40,970 nt of DNA from an uncultured Flavobacteriales bacterium (GTDB lineage: Bacteria; Bacteroidota; Bacteroidia; Flavobacteriales_D; Parvicellaceae). The first letter of the stretch is position 1; the number at the start of each line of letters is the position of its first letter. The translations under genes were made by a program, and so were the position numbers. Where the stretch lies: assembly GCA_913030835.1 (NCBI GenBank), contig CAJWDP010000028.1, positions 1 through 40,970 on the forward strand, in the 5' to 3' direction. Under the pieces are notes generated by a model. It searched no databases and was not told the origin of the DNA. It saw nothing but the letters and a program-made list of their open reading frames with translations. Shown one piece after another: positions 1 through 8,699 of the stretch.

Positions 1-1
1 A

Positions 2-538
2 ACTACAGTCAGTACAACTATAGACAATACTACTACAGACAATACGACTACAGACAATACTACTACAGACAATACGACTACAGACAATACGACTACAGAT
101 AATACTACTACAGATAATACTACTACAGATAATACTACTACAGATAATACTACTACAGACAATACTACTGCAGACAATACTACTGCAGACAATACTACTA
201 CAGACAACACAACTTCGGACAATACGACTACAGACAATCCTCGGGGAAATTCAACCGGCATATCGTTTAAAGTTCAGATCGTTGCTTCTCACAAAAGCGT
301 TTCTGAATCGTATATCAACAAACATTACGGTATAAATGAATCGATTGCACTGGAATCTCACGAAGGATGGGTCAAATACACCGTGGGAGGATATGCTGAG
401 TATAGGTCAGCACGAGACAAACGTCAGAAATTATCACCATATGATTTACCGGGCCCATTTGTTACCGCATACAACTCAGGAGAACGAATTACAGTACAAG
501 AAGCACTAATGGTAGCCAACCAAGATTGGGTCAAATAA
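2..538 (+). CDS. SPOR-like domain protein with TTTDN repeat linker (5' partial)
   Basis: The gene enters from the left edge, so its N-terminus is missing. The visible part has two regions. The first 79 residues are almost entirely a low-complexity pentapeptide repeat (TTTDN, with A, S and I variants), likely a flexible linker. The last ~100 residues, from FKVQIVAS, look like a single SPOR module: a beta strand, a helix, a WVKYTVGGY strand typical of the second SPOR half, and a tail ITVQEALM. SPOR domains bind glycan strands of peptidoglycan stripped of stem peptides. The tail closely resembles the end of the next gene (ISVQEAFS), so the two look related. It ends at TAA 536-538, and 57 bases separate it from the next start. 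The domain call rests on pattern only. Confidence 0.7.
   Translation, partial: TTVSTTIDNTTTDNTTTDNTTTDNTTTDNTTTDNTTTDNTTTDNTTTDNTTTDNTTADNTTADNTTTDNTTSDNTTTDNPRGNSTGISFKVQIVASHKSVSESYINKHYGINESIALESHEGWVKYTVGGYAEYRSARDKRQKLSPYDLPGPFVTAYNSGERITVQEALMVANQDWVK
14..238 (+). repeat. 15-bp in-frame tandem repeat, 15 copies
   Basis: Fifteen consecutive 15-bp units of the form ACTACTACAGACAAT end at positions 28, 43, 58 and so on to 238. They encode TTTDN. Units differ mostly at synonymous third positions (ACT/ACG, GAC/GAT), with rare Thr to Ala, Ser or Ile changes. The unit is a multiple of three, so copy-number change alters linker length but keeps the frame. The array may extend beyond the left edge only slightly, since the first codons (T V S) already differ from the unit. 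Confidence 0.9.
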
Positions 539-595
539 TGGCAATTTGGTAACTATTGATTGGTTTTCTCGTAAATTAAGCATTTATCGCACAAA

Positions 596-2683
596 ATGAA
601 GTGGATTAATCTAGCTGTATTGCCTTTATTCCTGATGCCAGCATTCGGCATAAATGCACAGGACTCTTCTGATGATGGAGATGGTGACAATGAAACTTTA
701 AATATTGAGTTCAAACCCAGGGTAGGTTTGGGAATCGGCATGTTTACCTTCTATGGTGATGTGGCATCTAATCATCAAGGTTATCACCCTACAGTAAGCA
801 AACTTGGGTACGACATTTCTATATCCAATCCATTAAATGATTATTTCGACATCAAGTTTTACGGCATGATGGGAACAATTGGTGCAAACGAAAGAACTTT
901 GACCCGAAATCTAAATTTTCAGTCGGATATAACTACAGGCGGCTTTGTTATCAACTACAATTTTGGCCATATTTTGAAGAAAGGTCATTTTGTTAATCCA
1001 TATTTAGGGGTCGGATTCGAGTCCATAGAATTTTTGTCAAAAACGGATCTATACGATGCAAATGGAAATTATTACCATTATTGGTCGGACGGCTCAATTC
1101 GGGATATTGCGGAAAATAGTCCTATGGCCGCTTCTGCGAATTTTATATACCGGGATTATACATATGAAACAGATCTAAGAGAATTGAATTTGGATAATCT
1201 GGGTAAGTATCCCGAACGAACATTTTCAGTGCCCATACAAATAGGTGCAAAGATGGACCTCGGTAAGCGCGTGAAGTTTAGAATCGGTACAAGTTTGCAT
1301 CTAACGATGAGCGATCTAATTGATAATGTAACTGAAGAAAGCGAAGGTAATAGAGCAGGAACAAGAGGAAATGACAAATTTTTATTTACCAGTTTTGCCC
1401 TTACTTATGATCTAAAACTTAACAGAAAGAAAAAAGGAGAAGATGAATACCAGTGGGGGCCTGAAGACTGCATCAAGGATACAATTGATGAGGACAATGA
1501 CGGTATAGCCGATCTTTGTGATCGTTGCCAAAAAACACCGGAAGGTGTTGATGTAGATGAGTTTGGATGTCCAATTGATAGCGATAGTGACATGGTCCCG
1601 GATTATGTAGATCAGGAGGTTTTTTCACCGGATAGTTCTATTGTAGATGTTGAGGGAATTGCATTAACTGATGAGGACTTTTTGGAGCGTTATCTACGAT
1701 ATACGGATACAACTGGAAAATACGATAGTGAATATCTAGAGGATGAAGATGTTGAAACCACTACTACGGGACAACAAGTAGCTGGGAATCTAGACCAGGA
1801 AAACTCCAGAGTATACCGGGTGCTGGTTGGAACAAGTGAAAAAGAAATATTGGCCAATGACATTGCGGGCATCATAAGCTTCCAGAACTATAAGATGGTA
1901 GTGCAAGGAGATACAACGTATTTCGTATTGGGTGAGTTCGATACACCCGAAGGAGCGCAACGACTTGCTAACCTGCTGGATTCCAGAGGCATTTCAAACG
2001 ACGGTATTGTAGAAACTGTTGTGAAAGACAATGGTAATGTTGATGTAAATCCAATCGATCCAATAGCGGATGTTGGCATTGGCGAATACCCGGAAGGCTC
2101 TTTATTTAGAATCCAAGTAGGTGCATTTACCAGCCGTTTGAGCAATAGAGTATTTGCTGATATACCGGATATTGCTGAAGTTGTTGGTGACGATGGAATG
2201 GTTCGTTACTATTCTGGGGAATTTACTACTCCGGAAGATGCTGCCAAGCATAAAATCGACTTGTTAAGCCGTGGATATGAAGGCACATTTATAGTGGTGT
2301 TTAAAGATGGAAAACGAGTAAAGCTTTCTCAGGGAGGATTTAGCGTTCTTAATCCGGAATTTGATACACTTAATCCAGATCGACCAAATCCATATACAGT
2401 AAGCAATTCATTGATCAAATTCAGGGTGCAAGTTGGTGCATATGCACTCGACGTGCCTACGGATGTGCTTGACTTGTTTCTGCAGCTAGGTAATGTGATT
2501 CCGAGAAAGGATGCGAATGATAACCTTGTAAAGTATTTCATAGGTTCCTTTGACAACTATGAACTCGCTTCTGAATTCAAGAAAAAAGTAATTCTGGAAG
2601 GAATAACAGATGCCTTTGTAGTAGGAGACTTTAAAGGTCGAACTATTTCTGTGCAAGAAGCTTTCTCCTTAATACTGAAGTAA
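596..2683 (+). CDS. Outer-membrane beta-barrel protein with TSP3 repeats and three SPOR-like modules
   Basis: The 695-residue product has a signal peptide (residues 1-21, ending GINAQ). Residues ~35-275 have alternating strands typical of a Bacteroidota outer-membrane barrel (PRVGLGIGMFTFYGD near the start). Residues ~290-340 are acidic calcium-binding repeats of thrombospondin type-3 kind (DEDNDGIADLCD, DSDSDMVPDYVD). Three SPOR-like modules follow, starting near residues 404 (RVYRVLVG), 502 (LFRIQVGAF) and 605 (IKFRVQVGAY). Each has a second half of the form YF-x-G-x-F-x(5)-A. The likely role is an outer-membrane protein anchored to or sensing peptidoglycan. The barrel is not assigned to a named family. 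The ATG at 596 is chosen because it opens directly into the signal peptide. Confidence 0.75.
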   Translation: MKWINLAVLPLFLMPAFGINAQDSSDDGDGDNETLNIEFKPRVGLGIGMFTFYGDVASNHQGYHPTVSKLGYDISISNPLNDYFDIKFYGMMGTIGANERTLTRNLNFQSDITTGGFVINYNFGHILKKGHFVNPYLGVGFESIEFLSKTDLYDANGNYYHYWSDGSIRDIAENSPMAASANFIYRDYTYETDLRELNLDNLGKYPERTFSVPIQIGAKMDLGKRVKFRIGTSLHLTMSDLIDNVTEESEGNRAGTRGNDKFLFTSFALTYDLKLNRKKKGEDEYQWGPEDCIKDTIDEDNDGIADLCDRCQKTPEGVDVDEFGCPIDSDSDMVPDYVDQEVFSPDSSIVDVEGIALTDEDFLERYLRYTDTTGKYDSEYLEDEDVETTTTGQQVAGNLDQENSRVYRVLVGTSEKEILANDIAGIISFQNYKMVVQGDTTYFVLGEFDTPEGAQRLANLLDSRGISNDGIVETVVKDNGNVDVNPIDPIADVGIGEYPEGSLFRIQVGAFTSRLSNRVFADIPDIAEVVGDDGMVRYYSGEFTTPEDAAKHKIDLLSRGYEGTFIVVFKDGKRVKLSQGGFSVLNPEFDTLNPDRPNPYTVSNSLIKFRVQVGAYALDVPTDVLDLFLQLGNVIPRKDANDNLVKYFIGSFDNYELASEFKKKVILEGITDAFVVGDFKGRTISVQEAFSLILK

Positions 2684-2721
2684 TTTAAGTGTTTCCATAG
2701 CTAGTACTACCCTATTTGTAT

Positions 2722-2729
2722 TACTTTTG
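2722..2729 (+). promoter_or_regulatory. Candidate Bacteroidota -7 element
   Basis: TACTTTTG matches the Bacteroidota -7 consensus TAnnTTTG and lies 7 bases upstream of the ATG at 2737. No clear TTG -33 element is seen at the usual spacing. If it is used, the transcript would have almost no leader. Confidence 0.4.
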
Positions 2730-2736
2730 ACGTGGA

Positions 2737-4785
2737 ATGAAGTTTCTATATCCAGAATTTCTCTTAGCTCTCTTTGCGGTAGCCATTCCGATTATCATTC
2801 ATCTTTTCAATTTCAGAAAGTTCAGGAAGGTATTCTATTCTGACATACAGCTTTTAAAGGAATTGAAAATTGAAACCAAGAGCAGAGCAAGGCTTAAACA
2901 TTGGCTAATTTTAATCTGCCGAATTTTTGCCATTTGTTTTTTGGTATTCGCATTTGCTCAACCCTATATTCCCCTTGACAATCAAGTTGTTCGAGTTGGA
3001 AATAAGGCAGTGTCCATCTACGTAGATAATTCATTTAGTACAGAAGCAAATGGAGATAATGGCACCATCCTTCAACAAGAAAAAGAAAGAGCTCAGGATA
3101 TTGTTGATGAATACGAATCAGCGGATCGATTTCATTTGATCACAAATGATTTCGAAGGACACTTGCAGCGTACATTCAGCAAGGAAGAAATGGCCTTTTT
3201 GATCGAAGAAATAAAAGTATCTCCGGTTTCCAGAAATCTGAGTGAAGTTATCTTACGCCAACAGGATATACTCAACAATTCAGATATCCCGAATAAGCAA
3301 GCATATCTACTTTCTGATTTTCAAACTACTGTATCAGACTTTCATGCTATGGAATCGGATACTGGAATATCCACACGTCTGATGCCGTTTGAATCACTGA
3401 ACCAAAGTAATTTTTATATCGACAGTGTATGGTTTCAAACCCCGCACCGACAAAACTTTGAAGAAGAAACGATAATAGCAAGAATTGTCAATATTTCTGA
3501 CAAGGACGCTGAAGTTCGGGTTGAATTAGATATCAATGGAAAAAATCAAGGGTTCAATAATTACATTATCCCTTCAAACAATTTCAGTGATTGTGAATTC
3601 CACTATACCGTATTTGGTGACGGGATTCAGGAAGGGATATTACGTCTGGCAGATTATCCTGACCTCAGCATCGACTTCGACGACAATTTTTACTTCAGCT
3701 ACAACATTGCCAAGAACATCAATATTTTGATTGTTAGTGATGAAATAGACGATACTTCCTCCGGCCTAGGAGCAATATTGGGGTCTGTACCGAAATTCAA
3801 CTTAAGATTTAACAGATCAAGCGAAATTATCTATTCCGAATTCGCTAACGATAATTTGATCATACTCCGTGGTCTTAAAAGCATATCTTCCGGATTGAAT
3901 TCCGAGCTGTCAAAATTTATCGGTAACGGAGGAAATGTCTTACTCATCCCCAATCCAGAAATAGACATAAACAGCTACAACAGCTTTCTTAACAACATTA
4001 AAGCGGGGACGATCGTCAAAAAAGACACCAACTTGATAAAGGTCAAAGAAATTAACCTTTCTCATCCTTTATTCAAGGATATTTTTGAAAAAATACCCAA
4101 AAACGTGGATTTGCCATTGGCAAAATCCCATTATAAAATTGGTATTCCTACCAAATCCAACCATTCCTACCTAATGAGGTTGCAAAACGGCGATCCGTAT
4201 TTAACTGAGCACTCCTACCAGGATGGTCATTTGTACCTATCCGCCGTTGCAACTGATGACTCATTTGGCAATTTCATTAAACATGCCACAGTTCTTGCCG
4301 GAATCCTTAGAATTGCGGAATTCAGTCAAGAAAATCAACAACTTTATGGAATAATTGGAAAAGACAATTCCATCAAATTGAAGAACAAGAAGATCAGACC
4401 TGAAAACAGCAAAATTGCCGGTAACGGGATCGAATTTATTCCACAAATAAATACAACGAGGGGAACATCAACATTGATCTTGCATGATCAAATTCAATCA
4501 GCAAGCAATTATCGACTATTCGATGGTAACTCGCATCTTCGTTCGTATGGTTGGAATTACAACCGGAATGAATCAGATCCAAAAACACTAAGTATTTCTG
4601 AAATTGGTCAGCAGGTAAAAGAGAATAAACTGGATCAGACATTTAATGTGATCGAAACAAGTACTTCCAGCCCCATCAATAAGTTGAATAACTTAGCTGG
4701 TGGAGAAAAATACTGGAAATGGTTCATCATTTTGGTACTTTTAGCATTAGCATTAGAAATATTGATTTATCGCATATTCAAATAA
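2737..4785 (+). CDS. BatA-domain membrane protein with vWA-like region
   Basis: The N-terminus has the BatA / aerotolerance-regulator layout. A first membrane segment (~5-25, FLYPEFLLALFAVAIPIIIH) is followed by a basic loop with FRKFRKV and SDIQLL, then a second membrane segment (~54-77). After it, VSIYVDNSFST carries a DxSxS-like motif, the first part of a vWA metal-binding site, so a vWA-like fold is plausible. A long extracytoplasmic region follows, and a single C-terminal membrane segment (~660-680) ends in a short basic tail. It is longer than classic BatA and resembles the large BatA-like proteins common in Bacteroidota. It starts an operon: the dihydroorotase-like gene begins one base after its stop. 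The true function is unknown. Confidence 0.8.
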   Translation: MKFLYPEFLLALFAVAIPIIIHLFNFRKFRKVFYSDIQLLKELKIETKSRARLKHWLILICRIFAICFLVFAFAQPYIPLDNQVVRVGNKAVSIYVDNSFSTEANGDNGTILQQEKERAQDIVDEYESADRFHLITNDFEGHLQRTFSKEEMAFLIEEIKVSPVSRNLSEVILRQQDILNNSDIPNKQAYLLSDFQTTVSDFHAMESDTGISTRLMPFESLNQSNFYIDSVWFQTPHRQNFEEETIIARIVNISDKDAEVRVELDINGKNQGFNNYIIPSNNFSDCEFHYTVFGDGIQEGILRLADYPDLSIDFDDNFYFSYNIAKNINILIVSDEIDDTSSGLGAILGSVPKFNLRFNRSSEIIYSEFANDNLIILRGLKSISSGLNSELSKFIGNGGNVLLIPNPEIDINSYNSFLNNIKAGTIVKKDTNLIKVKEINLSHPLFKDIFEKIPKNVDLPLAKSHYKIGIPTKSNHSYLMRLQNGDPYLTEHSYQDGHLYLSAVATDDSFGNFIKHATVLAGILRIAEFSQENQQLYGIIGKDNSIKLKNKKIRPENSKIAGNGIEFIPQINTTRGTSTLILHDQIQSASNYRLFDGNSHLRSYGWNYNRNESDPKTLSISEIGQQVKENKLDQTFNVIETSTSSPINKLNNLAGGEKYWKWFIILVLLALALEILIYRIFK

Positions 4786-4786
4786 A

Positions 4787-6055
4787 ATGAAGGTATTGAT
4801 CAAAAAAACAACGGTTGTTGATCCCAATTCAGACTGGAATGGTAAAAAAGCCGATGTATTAATTGAAAACGGAATAATCAGTAAAATAGACGGTTCCATT
4901 GATGATCAGGAAGCAGAAATTATTGAGTTCGATAACCTTCACATTTCTCCCGGCTGGTTTGATCTCCACGTTAATTTCAGAGAACCCGGACACGAATACA
5001 AAGAAGACTTGTTGACCGGTATCGATGCAGCAATTGCAGGTGGTTTTACAGGAGTTGCACTGATGCCTTCAACATCCCCACCGATATCAAATAAATCAGG
5101 GATTGACTTTGTCCTCAACAAAACCCAACACTCACCTGTAGATGTCTACCCATGCGGAACAATTTCAGCAGATAAAAAAGGGGGAAATCTTTCTGAAATG
5201 TATGACATGAAAGAAGCCGGAGCAGTCGCTTTTACAGATGACAAAGACGCAATAGAACATTCCGGATTGATGTCGAGAGCACTTCTTTATGCAAAGAATT
5301 TTGACGGCCTGATAATGAGTTTTCCTTACGACAAAACAGCCCAGCCTAATGGGATGATGAATGAGGGCGTCACAAGCACTGAGCTGGGAATTGAAGGGAT
5401 TCCTGCTCTTGCCGAAGAATTACAAATTACCCGAGATCTTTATTTGACGGAATACAACGATTCAAAAATCCACTTTTCAACCATTTCAAGCCCGCGGGGA
5501 TTAGATCTTATTGCAGAGGCGAAGGAAGGCGGCATTCATGTTAGCTGTGATATCGCAATTCACAACCTGGTATTGAACGACGAATGCATCAAATCGTTCG
5601 ATTCAAATTTCAAAGTCCTACCCCCTCTCCGATCTGAAGAAGAGCGTGTTGAACTTGTTGAGGGCCTTAAAGACGGGACAATTGATGTGATTTGCTCCGA
5701 TCATTCTCCCGAAGACGTGGAGCATAAAAATTTGGAATTCGGAAGAGCAAACTTTGGGATAACCGGCTTGGAAACCCTTTTTGGGTTAGCAGTTACTCAT
5801 CTATCGAAAATACTTACCCTAGACGAGCTCATTAACAAGATCAGCATCAATCCGAGAACGATTCTAAGAGTTGATGTACCCATAATAAAAGAAGGATTCG
5901 AAGCGAATTTGACATTATTTGATCCAGCCAAAGAATGGACATTTTATGCTAAGAACAGCAAGAGTAAATCGAAAAACACACCGTTTGATGGATGCGAGCT
6001 GGTTGGAAAGCCACTTGGAATCTACAACAATAAAAAGCTCGAGCTGATTGGGTAA
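4787..6055 (+). CDS. Dihydroorotase-like amidohydrolase lacking metal-ligand histidines
   Basis: The 422-residue product has the full-length amidohydrolase fold of type I dihydroorotase, with FREPGHE (64-70), GGFTGVALMPST and SDHSPED near 304. The metal site is degraded. The HxH motif is HVN at 61-63. The usual HxED is SFPYD at 178-182. The usual HVST is TISS at 232-235. DHAPH is DHSPE at 305-309. Asp151/152 and Asp305 remain. Inactive dihydroorotase homologues of this kind (PyrC'-type) are known to act as structural partners of aspartate transcarbamoylase, so this is probably not the working pyrimidine enzyme. The family is certain and lack of activity is inferred. It is embedded in an operon after the BatA-like gene (1-base gap) and overlaps the next gene by 8 bases. 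Confidence 0.85.
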   Translation: MKVLIKKTTVVDPNSDWNGKKADVLIENGIISKIDGSIDDQEAEIIEFDNLHISPGWFDLHVNFREPGHEYKEDLLTGIDAAIAGGFTGVALMPSTSPPISNKSGIDFVLNKTQHSPVDVYPCGTISADKKGGNLSEMYDMKEAGAVAFTDDKDAIEHSGLMSRALLYAKNFDGLIMSFPYDKTAQPNGMMNEGVTSTELGIEGIPALAEELQITRDLYLTEYNDSKIHFSTISSPRGLDLIAEAKEGGIHVSCDIAIHNLVLNDECIKSFDSNFKVLPPLRSEEERVELVEGLKDGTIDVICSDHSPEDVEHKNLEFGRANFGITGLETLFGLAVTHLSKILTLDELINKISINPRTILRVDVPIIKEGFEANLTLFDPAKEWTFYAKNSKSKSKNTPFDGCELVGKPLGIYNNKKLELIG

Positions 6056-7301
6056 CAAAATTTACCTGATCGCACTGATTCTGCTAGCGGTAAAAGTTCT
6101 AGTATTGCCTTTTGCCCAACCCATTGACGCAGACGCATACAGCAGACTGATTCTGGCAGAATCATGGTTAGCAGAACCCAGTTTTTCTCCTTCATCGCAG
6201 TGGTTACCTGTACATTTCTATTTGTTAGGATTAGGATTAAAAATCTGGCATAATACCCTACTAATTCCAGCATTGATTAGTGCCTTATTTAGCTCCTTAA
6301 CAGTCATTCCGCTCTTTCGGTTTTTAAAATCACTTACAACAGAAAAAGGAGCATTTATAGCCACAGTTTTATTTGCGTTTAGCCCTCTAGTTTTCAGCAA
6401 TTCAATTCAAGGCCTTTCCATGGCTCTGTTCATTTTTCTGTTTGCATCAGCCATTTATTCACTAAGCAAATCAATACAAAACCATAAATGGATTTGGACA
6501 GGGATGATTCTCTTTGCTCTAGCAGCGCTTACGCGATATGAGGCATGGATAATGCTTCCAGTTGTTGGCTATTGGCTATTTCGATCCGGATATCGATGGC
6601 AATGGATTTTTTTGTGCACCGCTCCAATTATATGGCTCATCTATTCTAATTCCATAAACTTAGAAGGGTTTCAATGGATAACAGATAGTATGAATGAGGA
6701 AATGCCAATTTCCGCAGAAAATAGGTTAAGACGTATTTGGTTTTTTCCATTCTCATTATTCGTTGGCTTCGGACCTATTTTAATTTATGCATTCTTGAAA
6801 AAAGGAGAAGGAGAAGAAAAAAACAGAATTTTCTTAATCCCGTTCCTTTACTTGCTAACGACTTATCTCCTTCTGTCGTCAATTGGTACTCTCCTACTCC
6901 AGCATCGATTTACAATATTTCTTCTTTTCCTCTTAACACCATTTTTGTCCGTAAAGCTGAGAACCGTTTCCATAAAAACACTAGCGGGTGCATTGATTTT
7001 GACTATAGGGCTTTCCTTCGTATACAACCAGAAAGGCACTAAACCAATCCCAAGACTTCATGATCAGGAAATAATTGCAATAACCGATTATATCAAAAAC
7101 AAACAAGGTTCCTTCATCATTCGATTTATAGGATGGGAGGAAACCTATTACATTGCCCGTCAACTAAAACATCAGGGAAAAAAGATTAGACTCTACGATG
7201 GAGAGAATCTAGAGGGATTTGATTACTGCATATCCTATAAAATTGAGAATGCTACTCCTGAGTTTGAAACAAATAAATTTCAAATTGATAAAATCAATTG
7301 A
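6048..7301 (+). CDS. GT-C-type polytopic membrane glycosyltransferase-like protein
   Basis: The 417-residue product has about eight to ten hydrophobic segments. A first loop after membrane segment 1 contains PIDADAYSR, placed like the acidic catalytic loop of ArnT/PMT-type GT-C enzymes. Those enzymes move sugars from polyprenyl-phosphate carriers on the outer face of the membrane. The C-terminal ~100 residues look soluble. The start is TTG at 6048: an in-frame TGA lies immediately upstream (6045-6047), and the next good methionine would delete the first membrane segments and the acidic loop. The gene overlaps the dihydroorotase-like stop by 8 bases, which suggests translational coupling. Substrate and acceptor cannot be read from sequence. 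A general membrane protein of unknown function is the alternative. Confidence 0.6.
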   Translation: MGNKIYLIALILLAVKVLVLPFAQPIDADAYSRLILAESWLAEPSFSPSSQWLPVHFYLLGLGLKIWHNTLLIPALISALFSSLTVIPLFRFLKSLTTEKGAFIATVLFAFSPLVFSNSIQGLSMALFIFLFASAIYSLSKSIQNHKWIWTGMILFALAALTRYEAWIMLPVVGYWLFRSGYRWQWIFLCTAPIIWLIYSNSINLEGFQWITDSMNEEMPISAENRLRRIWFFPFSLFVGFGPILIYAFLKKGEGEEKNRIFLIPFLYLLTTYLLLSSIGTLLLQHRFTIFLLFLLTPFLSVKLRTVSIKTLAGALILTIGLSFVYNQKGTKPIPRLHDQEIIAITDYIKNKQGSFIIRFIGWEETYYIARQLKHQGKKIRLYDGENLEGFDYCISYKIENATPEFETNKFQIDKIN

Positions 7302-7302
7302 A
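7279..7302 (+). terminator. Weak hairpin around the stop codon
   Basis: AATTGAT (7283-7289) and ATCAATT (7293-7299) form a 7-bp stem with an AAA loop, extended by TTC/GAA past a bulged A. It encloses the stop codon of the glycosyltransferase-like gene. It is AT-rich and has no clean T-run after it, so termination is only a possibility. Confidence 0.25.
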
Positions 7303-7384
7303 TTAAACTATTGGGCAATGCAGAAAAAATTAAGACTGTGTTCATTACTATTGCAAAATAAATCCGTGAAGATGCTAAATTGAT

Positions 7385-8179
7385 TTATTTGTCATCACAA
7401 TTGCTTATGCATTTGTCTTCCTCATAAACACTGGTTCTCAACAAATTCCCTAAAGAATCATAAAACTGCCATTCACCTTGCTTTTTATTTTGATCGAAAA
7501 AGCCCTTTCCTGACAAAGTTCCGTTCGGATAATAGTATTCGGTTAAACCATTTGCCTCGCCATTTTCCCAGGTACACATTTCTTTTAAGTTGCCGTTTTG
7601 AAAATAATAGTTCCAGCCACCTTCTTGACGATCATCTCTATAATCCCCCTCGGATAACAGGCTTCCTTCCAAAGAAAATGTTCTGGCAGCACCTTCTTTT
7701 TTGCCACTCACCCAAAATGATTCTTCACTTAGCTTTCCGTTTTCATAATATACCCGGAAAAACCCATCTTCTAAATCATCAGAGAATGTACCTTCTGTCG
7801 CAACCGAATCGTTACTGTAATAACTTGTAAACGAACCGTCTTTGAGATCATTCTTCCAATGAACCTCCTGTAGCAGTGCACCGGATTCTGCATATATCGA
7901 CTGTTTTCCGTGTAGCAAACCCAACTCCCAATAAGCCGTAGATTTAATCTGCCCATTCGGATAATAGGTAGTTGATAACCCGTTTACCTCACCGTTTTTC
8001 CAGTTACTGATTTCTTCTATATTTTCATGTGTGTCATAGAACGTCCATTCTCCTTCCTTTCTGCCGTCTTTCAGCTCTCCAATTGAATCCAATGTGCCAT
8101 CATCTCGGTAATGCATTGAACTGTCTGGTGCGCATGAAAAGAAACCCGAAATACAAATCACAAAAACAATTTTACGCAT
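7385..8179 (-). CDS. MORN-repeat lipoprotein
   Basis: The 264-residue product has a short signal peptide with a lipobox-like end (GFFSC), so it is probably a lipoprotein. The rest is nine repeats of about 22 residues with the pattern G-x(3)-G-x-W/F-x(2)-Y-x(2)-NG-x-L, which is the MORN_2 variant (for example DGRKEGEWTFYD and NKKQGEWQFYD). Such proteins are often labelled YwqK-family antitoxins, but nothing here looks like a toxin partner. They probably form an elongated beta sheet at the cell surface or in the periplasm. It is divergent from the small secreted protein at 8210, with 30 bases between starts, and convergent with the glycosyltransferase-like gene. Confidence 0.8.
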   Translation of the reverse strand: MRKIVFVICISGFFSCAPDSSMHYRDDGTLDSIGELKDGRKEGEWTFYDTHENIEEISNWKNGEVNGLSTTYYPNGQIKSTAYWELGLLHGKQSIYAESGALLQEVHWKNDLKDGSFTSYYSNDSVATEGTFSDDLEDGFFRVYYENGKLSEESFWVSGKKEGAARTFSLEGSLLSEGDYRDDRQEGGWNYYFQNGNLKEMCTWENGEANGLTEYYYPNGTLSGKGFFDQNKKQGEWQFYDSLGNLLRTSVYEEDKCISNCDDK

Positions 8180-8209
8180 ACCTTATAACGAATTAGTTAT
8201 CTTGCCTGA

Positions 8210-8683
8210 ATGAGAACAATCATGTTGCTGCTACTCCTACCCTTTAGTTGCTTCAGCCAAGATCAGAATTTTGCTGAAAATAACTGCGAAGCATGGATAA
8301 AAATTCGGATGAAGGATGACAGCAGCACCTATAAATCGATTTTTTTTTCGACGTTGGAACCGAACTACATCATTTCAAAAGAAGGAACTGATCAAATCAA
8401 CCGAATCATTATAAAAAAATACGGATTGTTCACATCCGGCTTAACATCAAATACTGCTAAAGAGGAATACAAAGAAGAAATCAAATTGTTGGACCAGACC
8501 ATCAAAAATCTTCAAGAGCAGTATGAAATAATTTTCGGATTCACGATGAAACACAAGTTTGTAGCAAAGGCAGAGAACGGTTGCTTAGTAAATTATGACG
8601 TCACCTATGACCTAAACGACCAACTTGAGGTTTTCCAAGCTAAAACAAGGCGAAAAATAGATTGTGCCAACACCAATTATTGA
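8210..8683 (+). CDS. Small secreted protein, unknown function
   Basis: The 157-residue protein has a clear signal peptide (MRTIMLLLLLPFSCFSQ; cleavage likely after FSQ). The mature part is charged, with a likely helical stretch (TAKEEYKEEIKLLDQTIKNL) and a C-terminal region with two cysteines (NGC and KIDC) that could pair. I do not recognise a family. It is divergent from the MORN lipoprotein and ends 16 bases before the stop of the convergent SpoIID gene. A sequence TATCTTG, one base short of the -7 consensus, sits 5 bases before its ATG. Confidence 0.65.
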   Translation: MRTIMLLLLLPFSCFSQDQNFAENNCEAWIKIRMKDDSSTYKSIFFSTLEPNYIISKEGTDQINRIIIKKYGLFTSGLTSNTAKEEYKEEIKLLDQTIKNLQEQYEIIFGFTMKHKFVAKAENGCLVNYDVTYDLNDQLEVFQAKTRRKIDCANTNY

Positions 8684-8699
8684 TTCCAACAGATGTGAT

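Noticed and set aside
14-238. Short direct repeats resembling a CRISPR array
   Set aside because: The units are contiguous with no spacers and are in frame with a coding region; this is a coding tandem repeat.
7385-8179. MORN protein as a YwqK-type antitoxin
   Set aside because: No toxin gene is next to it and it has a lipoprotein signal; the antitoxin label is a family naming habit.
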